From Actinomycetota bacterium (GTDB taxonomy: Bacteria; Actinomycetota; Humimicrobiia; Humimicrobiales; Humimicrobiaceae), in NCBI GenBank assembly GCA_016783995.1, contig JADHVN010000006.1:1-24943 (forward strand): a stretch of DNA of 24,943 nt, written 5' to 3'. The notes under the pieces were generated by a model. The model saw only the letters and a list, made by a program, of their open reading frames with translations. It was not told the DNA's origin and searched no databases. The number at the start of each line of letters is the position of its first letter. The stretch's first letter is position 1. Positions 1-8,961 of the stretch are shown here, in pieces. The position numbers and the translations under genes are program-made.

Positions 1-276
1 CCCTTTGGGAAGCTGCATATTCATCATATCTATAAAATTTATTGCATCCAGCTCCTGAAGTATTATAAGATCTGCGTATTCAGCCATACTTTCTATCCCC
101 AGTGGAGTAGGGTTGCTGAAATTTATTTTTGGCTTAGGGTTAAAACCTTCGCTATACTTAATTTTTACTCCAGCTCTCCTGACCGCTCTTATTATACTTC
201 TTGTAATATCCAGATGAGACAGGTATTTATACTCGCTTCTTTTTATAAACTTAAATCTTAATTTAACTTCTTTCAT
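1..276 (-). CDS. DUF2344 / TIGR03936 family protein, 5' part only
   Basis: The first 92 codons of a gene that runs off the left edge of the window. The translation begins MKEVKLRFKF and contains YLSHLDITRSIIRAVRRAG followed by YSEGFNPKPKINF. This is the conserved N-terminal pattern of the DUF2344 (TIGR03936) family, a radical-SAM-linked protein of unknown biochemical role that in other bacteria is often fused to or placed directly after a TIGR03960 radical SAM protein. Here it is a separate gene 35 bases downstream of that partner. The ATG at 274-276 is the first start that fits the family's usual N-terminus; the upstream Shine-Dalgarno sequence is weak (GGAATC). Family assignment is confident; the function is not known. 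Confidence 0.85.
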   Translation of the reverse strand, partial: MKEVKLRFKFIKRSEYKYLSHLDITRSIIRAVRRAGVKIKYSEGFNPKPKINFSNPTPLGIESMAEYADLIILQELDAINFIDMMNMQLPKG

Positions 277-311
277 AATATGATTCCATAAGAATTATCA
301 TATAATAAATA

Positions 312-2111
312 CTAATCCTGTAATTTTGAACTCTTAATAGACTTCTTATATTCCTTGAGCAAAAATTGTTTTTTTATACCAATGTCTACAATATCCCATG
401 GCAGTATCTCATCTTCGGGAATCTCCCTTGTAGTATAAAAATCAATATCTGCGCCTGTTTTCCTAAATCCTTCTTCCCAGGCATCAAATTTGAAACAATC
501 TGTCCAATTATCAAACTTTGCTCCAGCTTTCCATGCATTTTCTATAGCTTTTCCTGTTATGATATTTCCCCTGGAGAGAGCACACTCTACCTTGCTTTTA
601 TAAGGACTGGACCAACTTAGCTTAACATCCCTTCTGGGAAGATTTTTTATAATATAATCAAATTTCTCTTTTAAAGTTTTTACCGAATTCTGGGCTGCCC
701 ACTGGAAAGCCGTAAAAGGTTTGGGGTTGAAAGCATTAATACTAACATTTACCTTAAACCTTTTTAATTTTTGCCTCGGCAATATATCTTTAGCAGTATA
801 AATAATCTTTTTTACAAGCAGTATTATCTGTTCAATATCTGTATATTTTTCAAAAGGAAGTCCTATCATAAAATATAACTTAATTCTCTCCCAGCCTTTC
901 TTAAAAGCAATACCAGCACATTCTATCATTTCTCTCTCAGTGATACCTTTATTAATAATATCTCTCATTCTCTGGCTGCCTGCTTCAGGTGCAAAGGTTA
1001 GTCCAGTCCTTCTTCCACTACCTATTAATTCAGCAATATCTATGTTGAAACTATCAAGTCTTAAAGAAGGCAGTGAAATTGATAGATTTTCTGTTTTTAA
1101 ATTACTTAAAACACCGTTTACTAAATAATTAATATCCTTGTAATCTGCTGAAGATAGGGACAGAAATGAAATCTCATCATAACCTGTATTCCTTATTCCC
1201 TTTATACTTTGTTTAATAAGAGATACAGCATTTCTTTGCCTGACAGGTCTATAGGTAATTCCAGCCTGGCAAAATCTACAGCCTCTTCTGCATCCCCTCA
1301 TTATTTCAACAGAGAACCTGTCATGTATAATTTTAATACTTGGAATTATCGGGCGTGTAACTATATCAAATTTATCTAAATCACTTACAACTGCCTTTTT
1401 AACCTTATGGTCAGGCTCGATATTTCTAATTCTTCCATCTTTAAAATAATAAAACTTATAGAAACCAGGTATATACACACCATCTATCTTTCTGATTTCT
1501 TTTAAAAACCACTTTTTATCCCTGCAGTTATTCTTATAAGCCTTGACTTTCTCAAGTATCGGTACAATTACCTCTTCAGCCTCACCTATAACCATAAAAT
1601 CCATAAACCTGGAGAGAGGTTGAGGATTAACTACAGCTGGCCCCCCTGCACAAACCAAAGGGAAATTTTTACCTCTTTTTTCTGTAATTATCTCAATTTC
1701 CCCAAGATTTAATATATTTAGCATATTTGTATACAGCATTTCATGCTGGGCACTAAAACCAATAATATCAAAACAATCCAGAAATATTCTATTTTCCAGA
1801 GAAAATAATTTTACCTTTTGTTCTCTTAGTCTTTCCTCAAAATCCAGCCATGGGCTGTAAATTCTTTCTGCAGTAAAATACGAACTCCTATTTATTATGT
1901 CATACAATATCTGGAGACCCATGTTAGACATCCCAACTTCATAAATATCAGGAAAGACAAGTGCAGCAAAAACAATACCAGAAGAATCTTTTATTATGCT
2001 CAAATTTTTACTACTAGTTCCAATCTCCTTATTAATATACCTTCCAGGTTTTTGGATATTTTCAAGTAGGATTTCAAGTTCTTTAAATTTAAGGGTTTTT
2101 ACAGTTCTCAT
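312..2111 (-). CDS. B12-binding-type radical SAM protein (TIGR03960 family)
   Basis: A 599-residue protein with the radical SAM cluster motif CRRGCRFC, cysteines 274, 278 and 281 (CxxxCxxC), which binds a 4Fe-4S cluster and S-adenosylmethionine. The first 250 residues resemble the B12-binding-like Rossmann domain found in front of such cores: FPDIYEVGMSNMG near 53-65, CAGGPAVVNPQP near 154-165 and VIGEAEE near 174-180. The length and the region order match TIGR03960, whose substrate is unknown. The gene starts 2 bases after the rodA stop, with AGGA inside the end of rodA as probable ribosome binding site, so it is very likely co-transcribed with the rod-shape genes. The DUF2344 gene follows. 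A role in RNA or ribosome modification is sometimes suggested from the usual rng-rplU context, but nothing here proves it. Confidence 0.85.
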   Translation of the reverse strand: MRTVKTLKFKELEILLENIQKPGRYINKEIGTSSKNLSIIKDSSGIVFAALVFPDIYEVGMSNMGLQILYDIINRSSYFTAERIYSPWLDFEERLREQKVKLFSLENRIFLDCFDIIGFSAQHEMLYTNMLNILNLGEIEIITEKRGKNFPLVCAGGPAVVNPQPLSRFMDFMVIGEAEEVIVPILEKVKAYKNNCRDKKWFLKEIRKIDGVYIPGFYKFYYFKDGRIRNIEPDHKVKKAVVSDLDKFDIVTRPIIPSIKIIHDRFSVEIMRGCRRGCRFCQAGITYRPVRQRNAVSLIKQSIKGIRNTGYDEISFLSLSSADYKDINYLVNGVLSNLKTENLSISLPSLRLDSFNIDIAELIGSGRRTGLTFAPEAGSQRMRDIINKGITEREMIECAGIAFKKGWERIKLYFMIGLPFEKYTDIEQIILLVKKIIYTAKDILPRQKLKRFKVNVSINAFNPKPFTAFQWAAQNSVKTLKEKFDYIIKNLPRRDVKLSWSSPYKSKVECALSRGNIITGKAIENAWKAGAKFDNWTDCFKFDAWEEGFRKTGADIDFYTTREIPEDEILPWDIVDIGIKKQFLLKEYKKSIKSSKLQD

Positions 2112-2113
2112 AA

Positions 2114-3307
2114 CTAATCAAATTCCTGGTATGCTATTTCGTATTTTCTTCTTAATTCTCTTCTTGAATATACATTTTCAACCAAACCTATGCCTATGAA
2201 TACACTTAAGAGATTAGAACCTCCATAGCTTAAAAATGGGAGTGGAATCCCTATAATAGGCATTATGCCAATTGTCATTCCAATATTTATTACAAGCTGT
2301 GTAAGTATTATAAATCCAATTCCACCAGCAAGCAGCGAGCCGAAACTATTATCTGCATTAGCTGATATATAAAAACATCGCCAGACAACTACAGTCATAA
2401 TAACTATTATAAAAAGTGCACCAAAAAATCCGAGTTCTTCACCTACAACTGAGAAAATAAAGTCAGTGTGATGTTCGGGAACATAACTTAGATTTGTCTG
2501 CTTTCCTAAAAAAAGCCCCTTTCCCCAGAGCCCGCCTGATCCAATTGCCAGCTTTGATTGAAATAAATTATATCCTATTCCTTCCTTCTGGACTTCGGGC
2601 TTTAGAAAAATAAGTATCCTGTCTAACTGGTACTGCTTGATTAATTCCATCTTAAGAGCAAGAAAAAAACCACCAACAGCAATCCCCAGTATGCTAAAAA
2701 GATATAATAAATTTGCTCCTGATAAGAATAATATACCAATATAGACTATAAAGAAAATTAAAGCTGTACCAAAATCAGGCTCAAGTAAAACCAATGCTAT
2801 ACAAATAAATGCAGCAATAAGGGAAAGAGACACTTTCTTAAAACCTACTCTATTTTTCTTCTCTCTACTCCATTTCGAAAGGATTGCAGATACTACTATT
2901 ACCATAAATACTTTTGAGAATTCTGATGGTTGGATTGAGAAGAACTTCAAATCAATCCAACTTTTTGATCCATATACTTCATACCCTATTACAAGAACTA
3001 AAACCAGACTTGTAACAATTATAATTAAAAATATCCACCAACATTTCTTTAGCACTCTATAATTAATAAATTGTATTAAAATAGATGCTGTAATTGCTGC
3101 CCCGAGCCATGAAGCTTGCTTCTTCAAATAATACATTGAATCACCCACTCCGCCTGGCATACTGTATCGAGTAGCACTATATATTACAAGAACACCAACA
3201 GTAGAAATCAAAATAACAGCAAAAAATAATATAAAATCAAATTTTATCTTTCTCTTTTCTTTATCAGGATTATTTATTCCGCTATTCTCTAAATACAGAT
3301 CCCTCAT
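2114..3307 (-). CDS. rodA: RodA, SEDS-family peptidoglycan glycosyltransferase
   Basis: A 397-residue polytopic membrane protein of the SEDS family, which polymerises lipid II into glycan strands for side-wall growth together with a class B PBP. It shows the family signatures QPSE (127-130), PEHHTDFIFSVVGEE (277-291) and LPFLSYGGSNLL near the C-terminus. Asp282 of the TDF motif is the residue expected to be catalytic by analogy with RodA of other bacteria. Several hydrophobic spans follow a charged N-terminal segment of about 22 residues. The partner transpeptidase PBP2 lies 17 bases upstream, the classic RodA-PBP2 pairing. RodA rather than FtsW is favoured by the mreBCD context and by the absence of division genes nearby. 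Confidence 0.93.
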   Translation of the reverse strand: MRDLYLENSGINNPDKEKRKIKFDFILFFAVILISTVGVLVIYSATRYSMPGGVGDSMYYLKKQASWLGAAITASILIQFINYRVLKKCWWIFLIIIVTSLVLVLVIGYEVYGSKSWIDLKFFSIQPSEFSKVFMVIVVSAILSKWSREKKNRVGFKKVSLSLIAAFICIALVLLEPDFGTALIFFIVYIGILFLSGANLLYLFSILGIAVGGFFLALKMELIKQYQLDRILIFLKPEVQKEGIGYNLFQSKLAIGSGGLWGKGLFLGKQTNLSYVPEHHTDFIFSVVGEELGFFGALFIIVIMTVVVWRCFYISANADNSFGSLLAGGIGFIILTQLVINIGMTIGIMPIIGIPLPFLSYGGSNLLSVFIGIGLVENVYSRRELRRKYEIAYQEFD

Positions 3308-3324
3308 TTAAGTTACCCTATACT

Positions 3325-5187
3325 CTAATAATTTAAATTGAACAAATACTTATATATTTTCTCAGCTACAGGTGCTGCTGAGCTTGATCCCCCTCCAGCT
3401 TCTTCCAGCATTACAACAACAACATACTGTGGATCTCCTATGGGAGCATAGCTGGCAAACCAGGCATAATCCTGTTTTCCTACTACTTCTGAAGTTCCAG
3501 TTTTCCCTGCTATTGGAATTTCATTTAATGGAAAGTCTCTAAATCTACTTGCAGCTGTGCCTTCTTTCACAACCAGCCCTAAACCTGTCTCTATTAGATT
3601 TATATAACTATTATCCATATCTAAGTCCTCACATTCACTTCCACCTAGATCTATAAATATATCCCCATTACAATCCCTTATTTCTCTTGCCAGGTGTGGA
3701 GTATACTCTATTCCTCCATTGGCTATTATTGCATAAGCTTGAGCCATCTGTAGAGGCGTTGCCAGCAAGTAGCCCTGCCCTATTGCCATATTAACAGTAT
3801 CTCCTGGAAACCATATGGAATATTCGACCTTATCCTTAAAATATTCTTCCTTCCATTGCCTGCCAGGAACCAGTCCGCAGTCCTCATATGGGAGGTCAAT
3901 ACCTGTTTCTGATCCAAACCCAAATAATAATAAACATTTCTGCAGCAGTTCTTCGATATTATTATTTTTTAAAAAAAGCCTGTAACCTATCTCGTAGAAA
4001 AATATATCACACGAATCTCTAATGCCCCTTAATATATTCTCACTACCATGCCCTCCCTTATTCCAGCACCATTTTGGAAAATCCTCACCTAATCCATACC
4101 AAATACCGCGACATACAAAGGTAGTATTTTCATCAATTATATCCTCAGAAAGCCCTGCATAAGCTGTAACAATTTTAATAGCTGAACCTGGATGGTAAGC
4201 CATCATAGCTCTATTATTTAAAGGATACTCATTTTCTGGATCATTTAAATACTCCCAATCATCCACTGAAACCCCGCCTGTAAAAATTTCAGGATTAAAA
4301 GTAGGATAGCTTGCCATTGCCAGTACTTCACAATTTTCGACATCCAGGACAACTACCGCTCCCCCTGGTACTTTATAATACTCATCAGATCTTGGAACCT
4401 TTCGCTCTCTTATCTCCGCAATAGACTGGCTTAAAATCTCTTCAACTTCTTTTTGTAAATCAATATCTATAGTTAAATAAAGGCTATTGCCTGCTATATA
4501 AGGTTCTTCTTCTATAATAGCAACAGGTTTTCCTAAAGGATCAACTTCATATATAATTTTTCCTTTTCGGCCCCTTAAGACTTCTTCATAAAAAAGTTCA
4601 ATTCCTGTCAATCCTATTTGATCACCGCCTTCGTAATCATTTTTATACTTATCAGTTTTCAACTTTTCTTCATCTATTTCACCTGTATACCCCAATATGT
4701 GAGAAGCTAAAAAATCATAATTATATTCTCTTAAAAATACATCTATCACTTCAACACCAGGTAAAAAACTTGCATTTTCTTTCAAGTAAACCATTGCCTC
4801 GTAACCAATATCCTGCTTTAAAATTAATCTATCAAGATACGGTAAATTACTATCTTCTAACTTTTTAACAATGCTATCATATGACATATGCAGTTTTTCG
4901 CTTAATATTTTTATTACATCCTCATTTTCTAAAACAATATGTGGTTCAACTGCCACAGATACTACAGGCACACTCTTAACTAAAAGTTTTCCATTCCTAT
5001 CATAAATATTTCCTCTAGGTGCGGGAATGGTTTTTGACCTTAACATATTTTCCTGTGCCTGTTCAGCATACAGCTGACCTGTTATTACCTGTAAAAAGTA
5101 CAGTCTCAATACTAAAGCTACTATCAGTGCTAAAAAGAGATAAATTATAATTTTAAGTCTTCTCTTTATATAAGAATCCAAATTCAT
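3325..5187 (-). CDS. mrdA: Penicillin-binding protein 2, elongasome transpeptidase
   Basis: A 620-residue class B PBP that cross-links peptidoglycan during rod elongation. A membrane anchor lies at about 12-33, followed by the PBP dimerisation (pedestal) domain with APRGNIYDRNG at 56-66, then the transpeptidase domain. Active-site motifs are SAIK (Ser335, Lys338), SCD (392-394) and KTGT (562-565). Cys359, Cys374, His380 and Cys393 are spaced 15, 6 and 13 residues apart. I recall the same spacing for the zinc site of E. coli PBP2 (Asp350, Asp365, His371, Cys384), so a metal site is likely. The start overlaps the end of mreD by 35 bases. The ATG at 5187 has its AGG directly adjacent; a TTG two codons later would have a better-spaced site, so the exact start is uncertain. 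Confidence 0.94.
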   Translation of the reverse strand: MNLDSYIKRRLKIIIYLFLALIVALVLRLYFLQVITGQLYAEQAQENMLRSKTIPAPRGNIYDRNGKLLVKSVPVVSVAVEPHIVLENEDVIKILSEKLHMSYDSIVKKLEDSNLPYLDRLILKQDIGYEAMVYLKENASFLPGVEVIDVFLREYNYDFLASHILGYTGEIDEEKLKTDKYKNDYEGGDQIGLTGIELFYEEVLRGRKGKIIYEVDPLGKPVAIIEEEPYIAGNSLYLTIDIDLQKEVEEILSQSIAEIRERKVPRSDEYYKVPGGAVVVLDVENCEVLAMASYPTFNPEIFTGGVSVDDWEYLNDPENEYPLNNRAMMAYHPGSAIKIVTAYAGLSEDIIDENTTFVCRGIWYGLGEDFPKWCWNKGGHGSENILRGIRDSCDIFFYEIGYRLFLKNNNIEELLQKCLLLFGFGSETGIDLPYEDCGLVPGRQWKEEYFKDKVEYSIWFPGDTVNMAIGQGYLLATPLQMAQAYAIIANGGIEYTPHLAREIRDCNGDIFIDLGGSECEDLDMDNSYINLIETGLGLVVKEGTAASRFRDFPLNEIPIAGKTGTSEVVGKQDYAWFASYAPIGDPQYVVVVMLEEAGGGSSSAAPVAEKIYKYLFNLNY

Positions 5188-5671
5188 CCTTTCTTAATCT
5201 GCCTGCCTGCAGTAGTGGGAAAATAATAAAAACTAATATAATATTACAGGCAGGATTTATCAGTATTTCCAGTCCAAATTCTTTCATATTAACACTGTAA
5301 TTAAATAAATAATAAAATAAAACTGAGATAATAAGGCTTAATTCAGTAGTTAGAAAAACTAAAAAAATGTAAGTCAAGATTTTTCGCTTTAATCCTATAA
5401 CTATAATCCTACTTACAATAAACACACAAATAACATAAATTAACGCACTAAGACCTACTATATTTCCAACCATTAAATCCAGCAGCAGTCCTCCTATAAA
5501 ACCATATATCATGCCATACAATACCCCGTCCATTAGGGTAATGCCAATAACTGCCACTAAAATTAAATCAAAATTTATATGATATAATTTTAAATGCTCA
5601 ACAAAAACCAACTGCAATATCAAAAACAATACAAGTAATAAAAAATGTAAAACTCTTAGAAAAATTTTCAT
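5153..5671 (-). CDS. mreD: MreD, rod-shape-determining membrane protein
   Basis: A 172-residue, very hydrophobic protein with about five membrane spans, matching the size and topology of MreD, the integral membrane component of the MreBCD complex. Sequence conservation in this family is low. The call rests on the position between mreC and PBP2, the length and the pattern LILVAVIGITLMDGVLYG followed by GFIGGLLLDLMVG, which resembles the family core. It begins 15 bases after the mreC stop, with only a weak ribosome binding site, and overlaps the PBP2 start by 35 bases, so translation is probably coupled in both directions. Confidence 0.85.
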   Translation of the reverse strand: MKIFLRVLHFLLLVLFLILQLVFVEHLKLYHINFDLILVAVIGITLMDGVLYGMIYGFIGGLLLDLMVGNIVGLSALIYVICVFIVSRIIVIGLKRKILTYIFLVFLTTELSLIISVLFYYLFNYSVNMKEFGLEILINPACNIILVFIIFPLLQAGRLRKDEFGFLYKEKT

Positions 5672-5686
5672 AGAATGCTGCCAATC

Positions 5687-6499
5687 TTATTTTTTTATCA
5701 CCAAAACATACTCAATAGCCCAAAAATCAGCATACGGATCTATCTCTATTTCTTTATAAGGATCACCATGAATTTCTGTAACCCTTTTAACTCTTCCAAT
5801 AAGTATCTCAGAAGGTATATATTCCCCGAACTCAGAAGTAATTACTACATCTCCTTTTTGCACTATTTCTTCTACAGAAATATAATTTAAGTAAATTTTC
5901 CCTTCAGAACTACCTTCAATTATGCCTAATTTCCTGGAAGAAAGAATTCTAGCGCCAATACTGCTTTGAGAATCATTGATAAGCCTTACCTTGCATGAAT
6001 TATTCGCACTAAATATTACTGTGCCTACAAGCCCATCTTCATTTATTACTGCCATTCCCTCCAGAACACCACTGCTCCTGCCTATATTTAAAATAGCTTC
6101 AGATTGCCATTTACTTTTATAAAAACCTATTACCTTAGCTTGTTCTGTATCAAAATCTTTTCTTATTTCAACACCTAAAAGCTCCCTTAATGCATTATTC
6201 TCAATCTTTAAATTTATATTTTCACTATAATCCTTTCGCAGTGCAGCATTTTCTTCTCTTAATACAGCCAGCTTTTCCCCTGCATTAAAAAAATCTCTTA
6301 TAGAATTTGTTAAATTTGTGACAGGCTTAAAGAATGCAAAGGTTTTTTCCTGAATTGGTTTGAAAAAATCAAGAGTTGATATTTTAACTTTTGTTATTAA
6401 ATTAGAATCCTTAAAGCTTACTGTAATAACTATCAAACATAAAATAATTATTACAATTAAAATAATAAGATTCCTTAGATTTCTTTTTGTAGGTGTCAT
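5687..6499 (-). CDS. mreC: MreC, rod-shape-determining periplasmic/extracellular scaffold
   Basis: A 270-residue bitopic protein with a short basic N-terminus, one membrane helix at about 9-28, a coiled-coil segment at roughly 62-108 (AVLREENAALRK is typical) and a beta-rich C-terminal domain. The conserved stretch includes KVIGFYKSKWQSEAILNIGRS-like and VRLINDSQSSIGARI segments. MreC forms filaments outside the membrane and binds PBP2, regulating the elongasome. Gene order mreB-mreC-mreD-PBP2-rodA supports the call. The ATG at 6499 has no good Shine-Dalgarno sequence (a GTGAG lies about 16 bases away), and 62 bases separate it from mreB. Confidence 0.92.
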   Translation of the reverse strand: MTPTKRNLRNLIILIVIIILCLIVITVSFKDSNLITKVKISTLDFFKPIQEKTFAFFKPVTNLTNSIRDFFNAGEKLAVLREENAALRKDYSENINLKIENNALRELLGVEIRKDFDTEQAKVIGFYKSKWQSEAILNIGRSSGVLEGMAVINEDGLVGTVIFSANNSCKVRLINDSQSSIGARILSSRKLGIIEGSSEGKIYLNYISVEEIVQKGDVVITSEFGEYIPSEILIGRVKRVTEIHGDPYKEIEIDPYADFWAIEYVLVIKK

Positions 6500-6561
6500 T
6501 AATAAATAGCTTACTCACTGATTTTTTTACTAGCTTCTATTTTTTAAAAAATACAAACTAA

Positions 6562-7593
6562 TTATTGTTTAGAATACCGGAGATATTTTTTTAATGTTGC
6601 AAAGTCCTCAACACATTTTCCAGCACCTATTGCTACACATGCAAGAGGATTTTCTGCCATGTAAACTGGGCAGTGTGTTTCTCTACTTATTCTCTCAACA
6701 AGTCCTTTTAAAAGCGCTCCTCCTCCGGTTAAAACTATGCCTCTTTTCATTATATCTGAAGAAAGTTCAGGTGGTGTATTATCCAGTACTTCTATAATAG
6801 AATTAATTATATCAACTAATGTTTTTTCCAGTGCAGACCTGATCTGCTGGCTGGTTAGAATAATTGTCTTCGGGAGCCCTGTTACCAGATCTCTTCCATT
6901 TACTTCCATCTTTTCCTCATTTTCCAGAGGGAATGCTGAACCAATCTCCATTTTTATTTTCTCAGCAGTCCTTTCTCCAAGCAGTAGATTATTTTCCTTT
7001 TTCAAATAATATATTATTGCTTCATCCATCTCATCTCCACCAATCCTAAGTGAACGACTTACAACTATTCCGCCCAAAGATAAAACTGCTACCTCTGATG
7101 TACCGCCTCCAATATCTACAATCATACTCCCTGTAGGTTCATCAATAGGAAGATCTGCACCAATCGCAGCAGCAAGAGGCTCTTCAATTATATATGCTGC
7201 CCTTGCTCCAGCCTGTTCAGTAGCCTCTACAACTGCTTTTTTTTCAACAGCAGTTATACCAGACGGAACGCACATTACAATTCTTGGTCTGGCAAAAGCT
7301 ATATTTTTATGAACTTTTTGAATAAAGTATCTGAGCATTTTTTCAGTTGTATCAAAATCTGCAATTACTCCATCTTTTAATGGTCTTATAGCCACTATAT
7401 TCCCTGGTGTTCTACCAACCATTCTTTTTGCTTCTTTTCCAACTGCTAAAATTCTCTTTTTTTCCTTATCTATGGCCACTATTGAAGGTTCGTCAAGGAT
7501 TATCCCTCTCCCCTTAACAGTAACAAGAGTATTTGCAGTTCCTAAATCTATGCCCATGTCCCTGCCTATTAAATTTAAAAAGAACTCAAACAT
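6562..7593 (-). CDS. mreB: MreB, actin-like cell-shape protein
   Basis: A 343-residue actin-fold ATPase that polymerises on the inner face of the membrane and directs side-wall synthesis. Phosphate-1 motif DLGTANT is at 16-22, the connecting EEPLAAAIG at 137-145, phosphate-2 DIGGGT at 160-165, and the adenosine motif [13 protein letters not shown] lies in the C-terminal third. The N-terminus [10 protein letters not shown] is amphipathic and hydrophobic, as expected of a membrane-binding helix. A clear AAGGAG precedes the ATG. Length and motifs are typical. It opens the mreBCD-PBP2-rodA set and lies 16 bases after maf. Confidence 0.97.
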   Translation of the reverse strand: MFEFFLNLIGRDMGIDLGTANTLVTVKGRGIILDEPSIVAIDKEKKRILAVGKEAKRMVGRTPGNIVAIRPLKDGVIADFDTTEKMLRYFIQKVHKNIAFARPRIVMCVPSGITAVEKKAVVEATEQAGARAAYIIEEPLAAAIGADLPIDEPTGSMIVDIGGGTSEVAVLSLGGIVVSRSLRIGGDEMDEAIIYYLKKENNLLLGERTAEKIKMEIGSAFPLENEEKMEVNGRDLVTGLPKTIILTSQQIRSALEKTLVDIINSIIEVLDNTPPELSSDIMKRGIVLTGGGALLKGLVERISRETHCPVYMAENPLACVAIGAGKCVEDFATLKKYLRYSKQ

Positions 7594-7609
7594 CTACCAA
7601 CTCCTTAAT

Positions 7610-8245
7610 TTAACCTAGAATTTTATAATTAAATTTTTTAAGTAAATTAACAAATTTAAAAATTGGCAGCCCAGCTACATTATAAAAACAACCATCGATT
7701 CTCTCTACCAGAGTGCTGCCCAATCCATATATATTATATGCTCCTGCCTTATCAAATACATTCTCTTTCTCAATATATTCTTTAATTTCAACAGAACTTA
7801 ATTTCCTAAACTTCACCCTGGTTGTCTCGGTATCATACAGGTACTTTCCAGTTAAACTACTTAAAACACAAACTCCGCTTATAACTAGATGAGACTTTCC
7901 TGAAAAAAAATTTAAATATTCTTCTGCCTGTTTTTTACTGGATGGCTTTCCAAAATATTTATTTTTTAAATAAACAATAGTATCAAAACCGGATACTAAA
8001 AACTTATTTTTATAACTTTTTTCTAATCTTTTTCCCTCTTTACCAGATGCAATACGATCATAAACATTCCTGGCTTTACTGGAACTATTTAATACCACAG
8101 TCCTGTAGGGATTTGATAAACTCCTCTCCAGGCAAACCATAGGCTCCATTATATCAAAATCCAGTTTTAGAAGCTCCAGAATTCTTCTCCTCCTTGGAGA
8201 ACTGGAAGCCAAAATAATTTTTTTACGACCTTCTTCTTCTTCCAA
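7610..8245 (-). CDS. maf: Maf family nucleoside triphosphate pyrophosphatase
   Basis: A 211-residue Maf/HAM1-superfamily protein, which hydrolyses (often modified or non-canonical) nucleoside triphosphates to monophosphates. The phosphate-binding signature LASSSPRRRRILELL is at residues 13-27. A DTIV...FGKP segment contributes the likely catalytic Asp, and the late motif FDKAGAYNIYG with YNVAGLP is conserved. The only start near the expected place is TTG at 8243-8245, inside the end of the DUF4321 gene (23-base overlap); a second TTG eight to twelve codons on, just before ASSSPRR, is possible and would have a purine-rich GAAGAAGG ahead of it. Maf next to mreB is a very old arrangement shared with Bacillus. 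Confidence 0.88.
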   Translation of the reverse strand: MEEEEGRKKIILASSSPRRRRILELLKLDFDIMEPMVCLERSLSNPYRTVVLNSSSKARNVYDRIASGKEGKRLEKSYKNKFLVSGFDTIVYLKNKYFGKPSSKKQAEEYLNFFSGKSHLVISGVCVLSSLTGKYLYDTETTRVKFRKLSSVEIKEYIEKENVFDKAGAYNIYGLGSTLVERIDGCFYNVAGLPIFKFVNLLKKFNYKILG

Positions 8246-8480
8246 TATCTGCCAATAAAAAAGCTAATAATAGCCCTATTATAGCACCTAGTGTAATATT
8301 TATGTGAATACTAAAGCTTACATCAATTAAATATAAATTAAGACTTAAAGAATCAGTACCCACTTTTAGGCCCTTATCAAGAATAGGAATAGTATCTCTT
8401 AAAATATGGCCCAATACAGCACCTAAAATTCCACCAGCAAGTACTATAAAAAAAACTATTACCCCTCTCCTCTTAGCCAT
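8223..8480 (-). CDS. DUF4321 small membrane protein
   Basis: An 85-residue protein with two membrane helices (about 7-26 and 58-78) separated by a 30-residue loop, and an Arg-rich end (GRRRRS). The patterns GGILGAVLGHIL and NITLGAIIGLLLAFLLA match DUF4321, a family of unknown function often found near maf and mre genes. The start is taken as the ATG at 8478-8480 because AGGTGA lies 4 bases ahead of it; a TTG immediately upstream (8483) is too close to that site. Its last bases are read a second time as the start of maf. Confidence 0.8.
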   Translation of the reverse strand: MAKRRGVIVFFIVLAGGILGAVLGHILRDTIPILDKGLKVGTDSLSLNLYLIDVSFSIHINITLGAIIGLLLAFLLADIGRRRRS

Positions 8481-8484
8481 CAAT

Positions 8485-8490
8485 TCACCT
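8485..8490 (-). promoter_or_regulatory. Shine-Dalgarno site deciding the DUF4321 start
   Basis: AGGTGA on the minus strand, 4 bases before the ATG at 8480 and only 1 base before the TTG at 8483. This spacing favours the ATG. Confidence 0.6.
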
Positions 8491-8515
8491 ACACTAATAT
8501 TATTTATTATTTTAA

Positions 8516-8920
8516 TTATTCTTCACAAAAAAATAACTTTATTTCCCTCGCAGCACTCTCTTTTGAATCCGAACCGTGCACAACATTTACAGTAGTATCA
8601 GTTCCATAATCACCTCTAATTGTGCCTGTCTTTGCCTTTTTAGGATCAGTTGGCCCCATAATATCTCTGATTTTTTTAATAGCATTATAACCACTTATTA
8701 CCATCACTGCTGCATTACCAGAAGTTATATATTCCAGTAGCTGCTTAAAAAAGTCCTTATCTCTATGTTCATGATAATGTTTGCAAGCAAGCTCTCTGCT
8801 TATTTTCATCATTTTTAATTCTTCTATATTCAAATCCTGATTTTCAAAATAAGTTATTATCTTACCGACTACTTTCTTACTTACTCCATCAGGCTTTATA
8901 ATAACCAGGCTTTTTTCCAT
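8516..8920 (-). CDS. ndk: Nucleoside diphosphate kinase
   Basis: A 134-residue enzyme that transfers the gamma phosphate from ATP to other (deoxy)nucleoside diphosphates through a phosphohistidine. The active-site motif NVVHGSDS places the catalytic His at 115. The N-terminal SLVIIKPDGV and the GPTDP and GTIRGDYG segments are all canonical, and the length is normal. It lies between the zinc-ribbon membrane gene and DUF4321. The ndk position between folC and the mre genes is one of the points that recalls actinobacterial gene order. Confidence 0.97.
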   Translation of the reverse strand: MEKSLVIIKPDGVSKKVVGKIITYFENQDLNIEELKMMKISRELACKHYHEHRDKDFFKQLLEYITSGNAAVMVISGYNAIKKIRDIMGPTDPKKAKTGTIRGDYGTDTTVNVVHGSDSKESAAREIKLFFCEE

Positions 8921-8961
8921 CTCTTTTTAATCCCTTTTACATCTTATTGCTATAAACAGTC

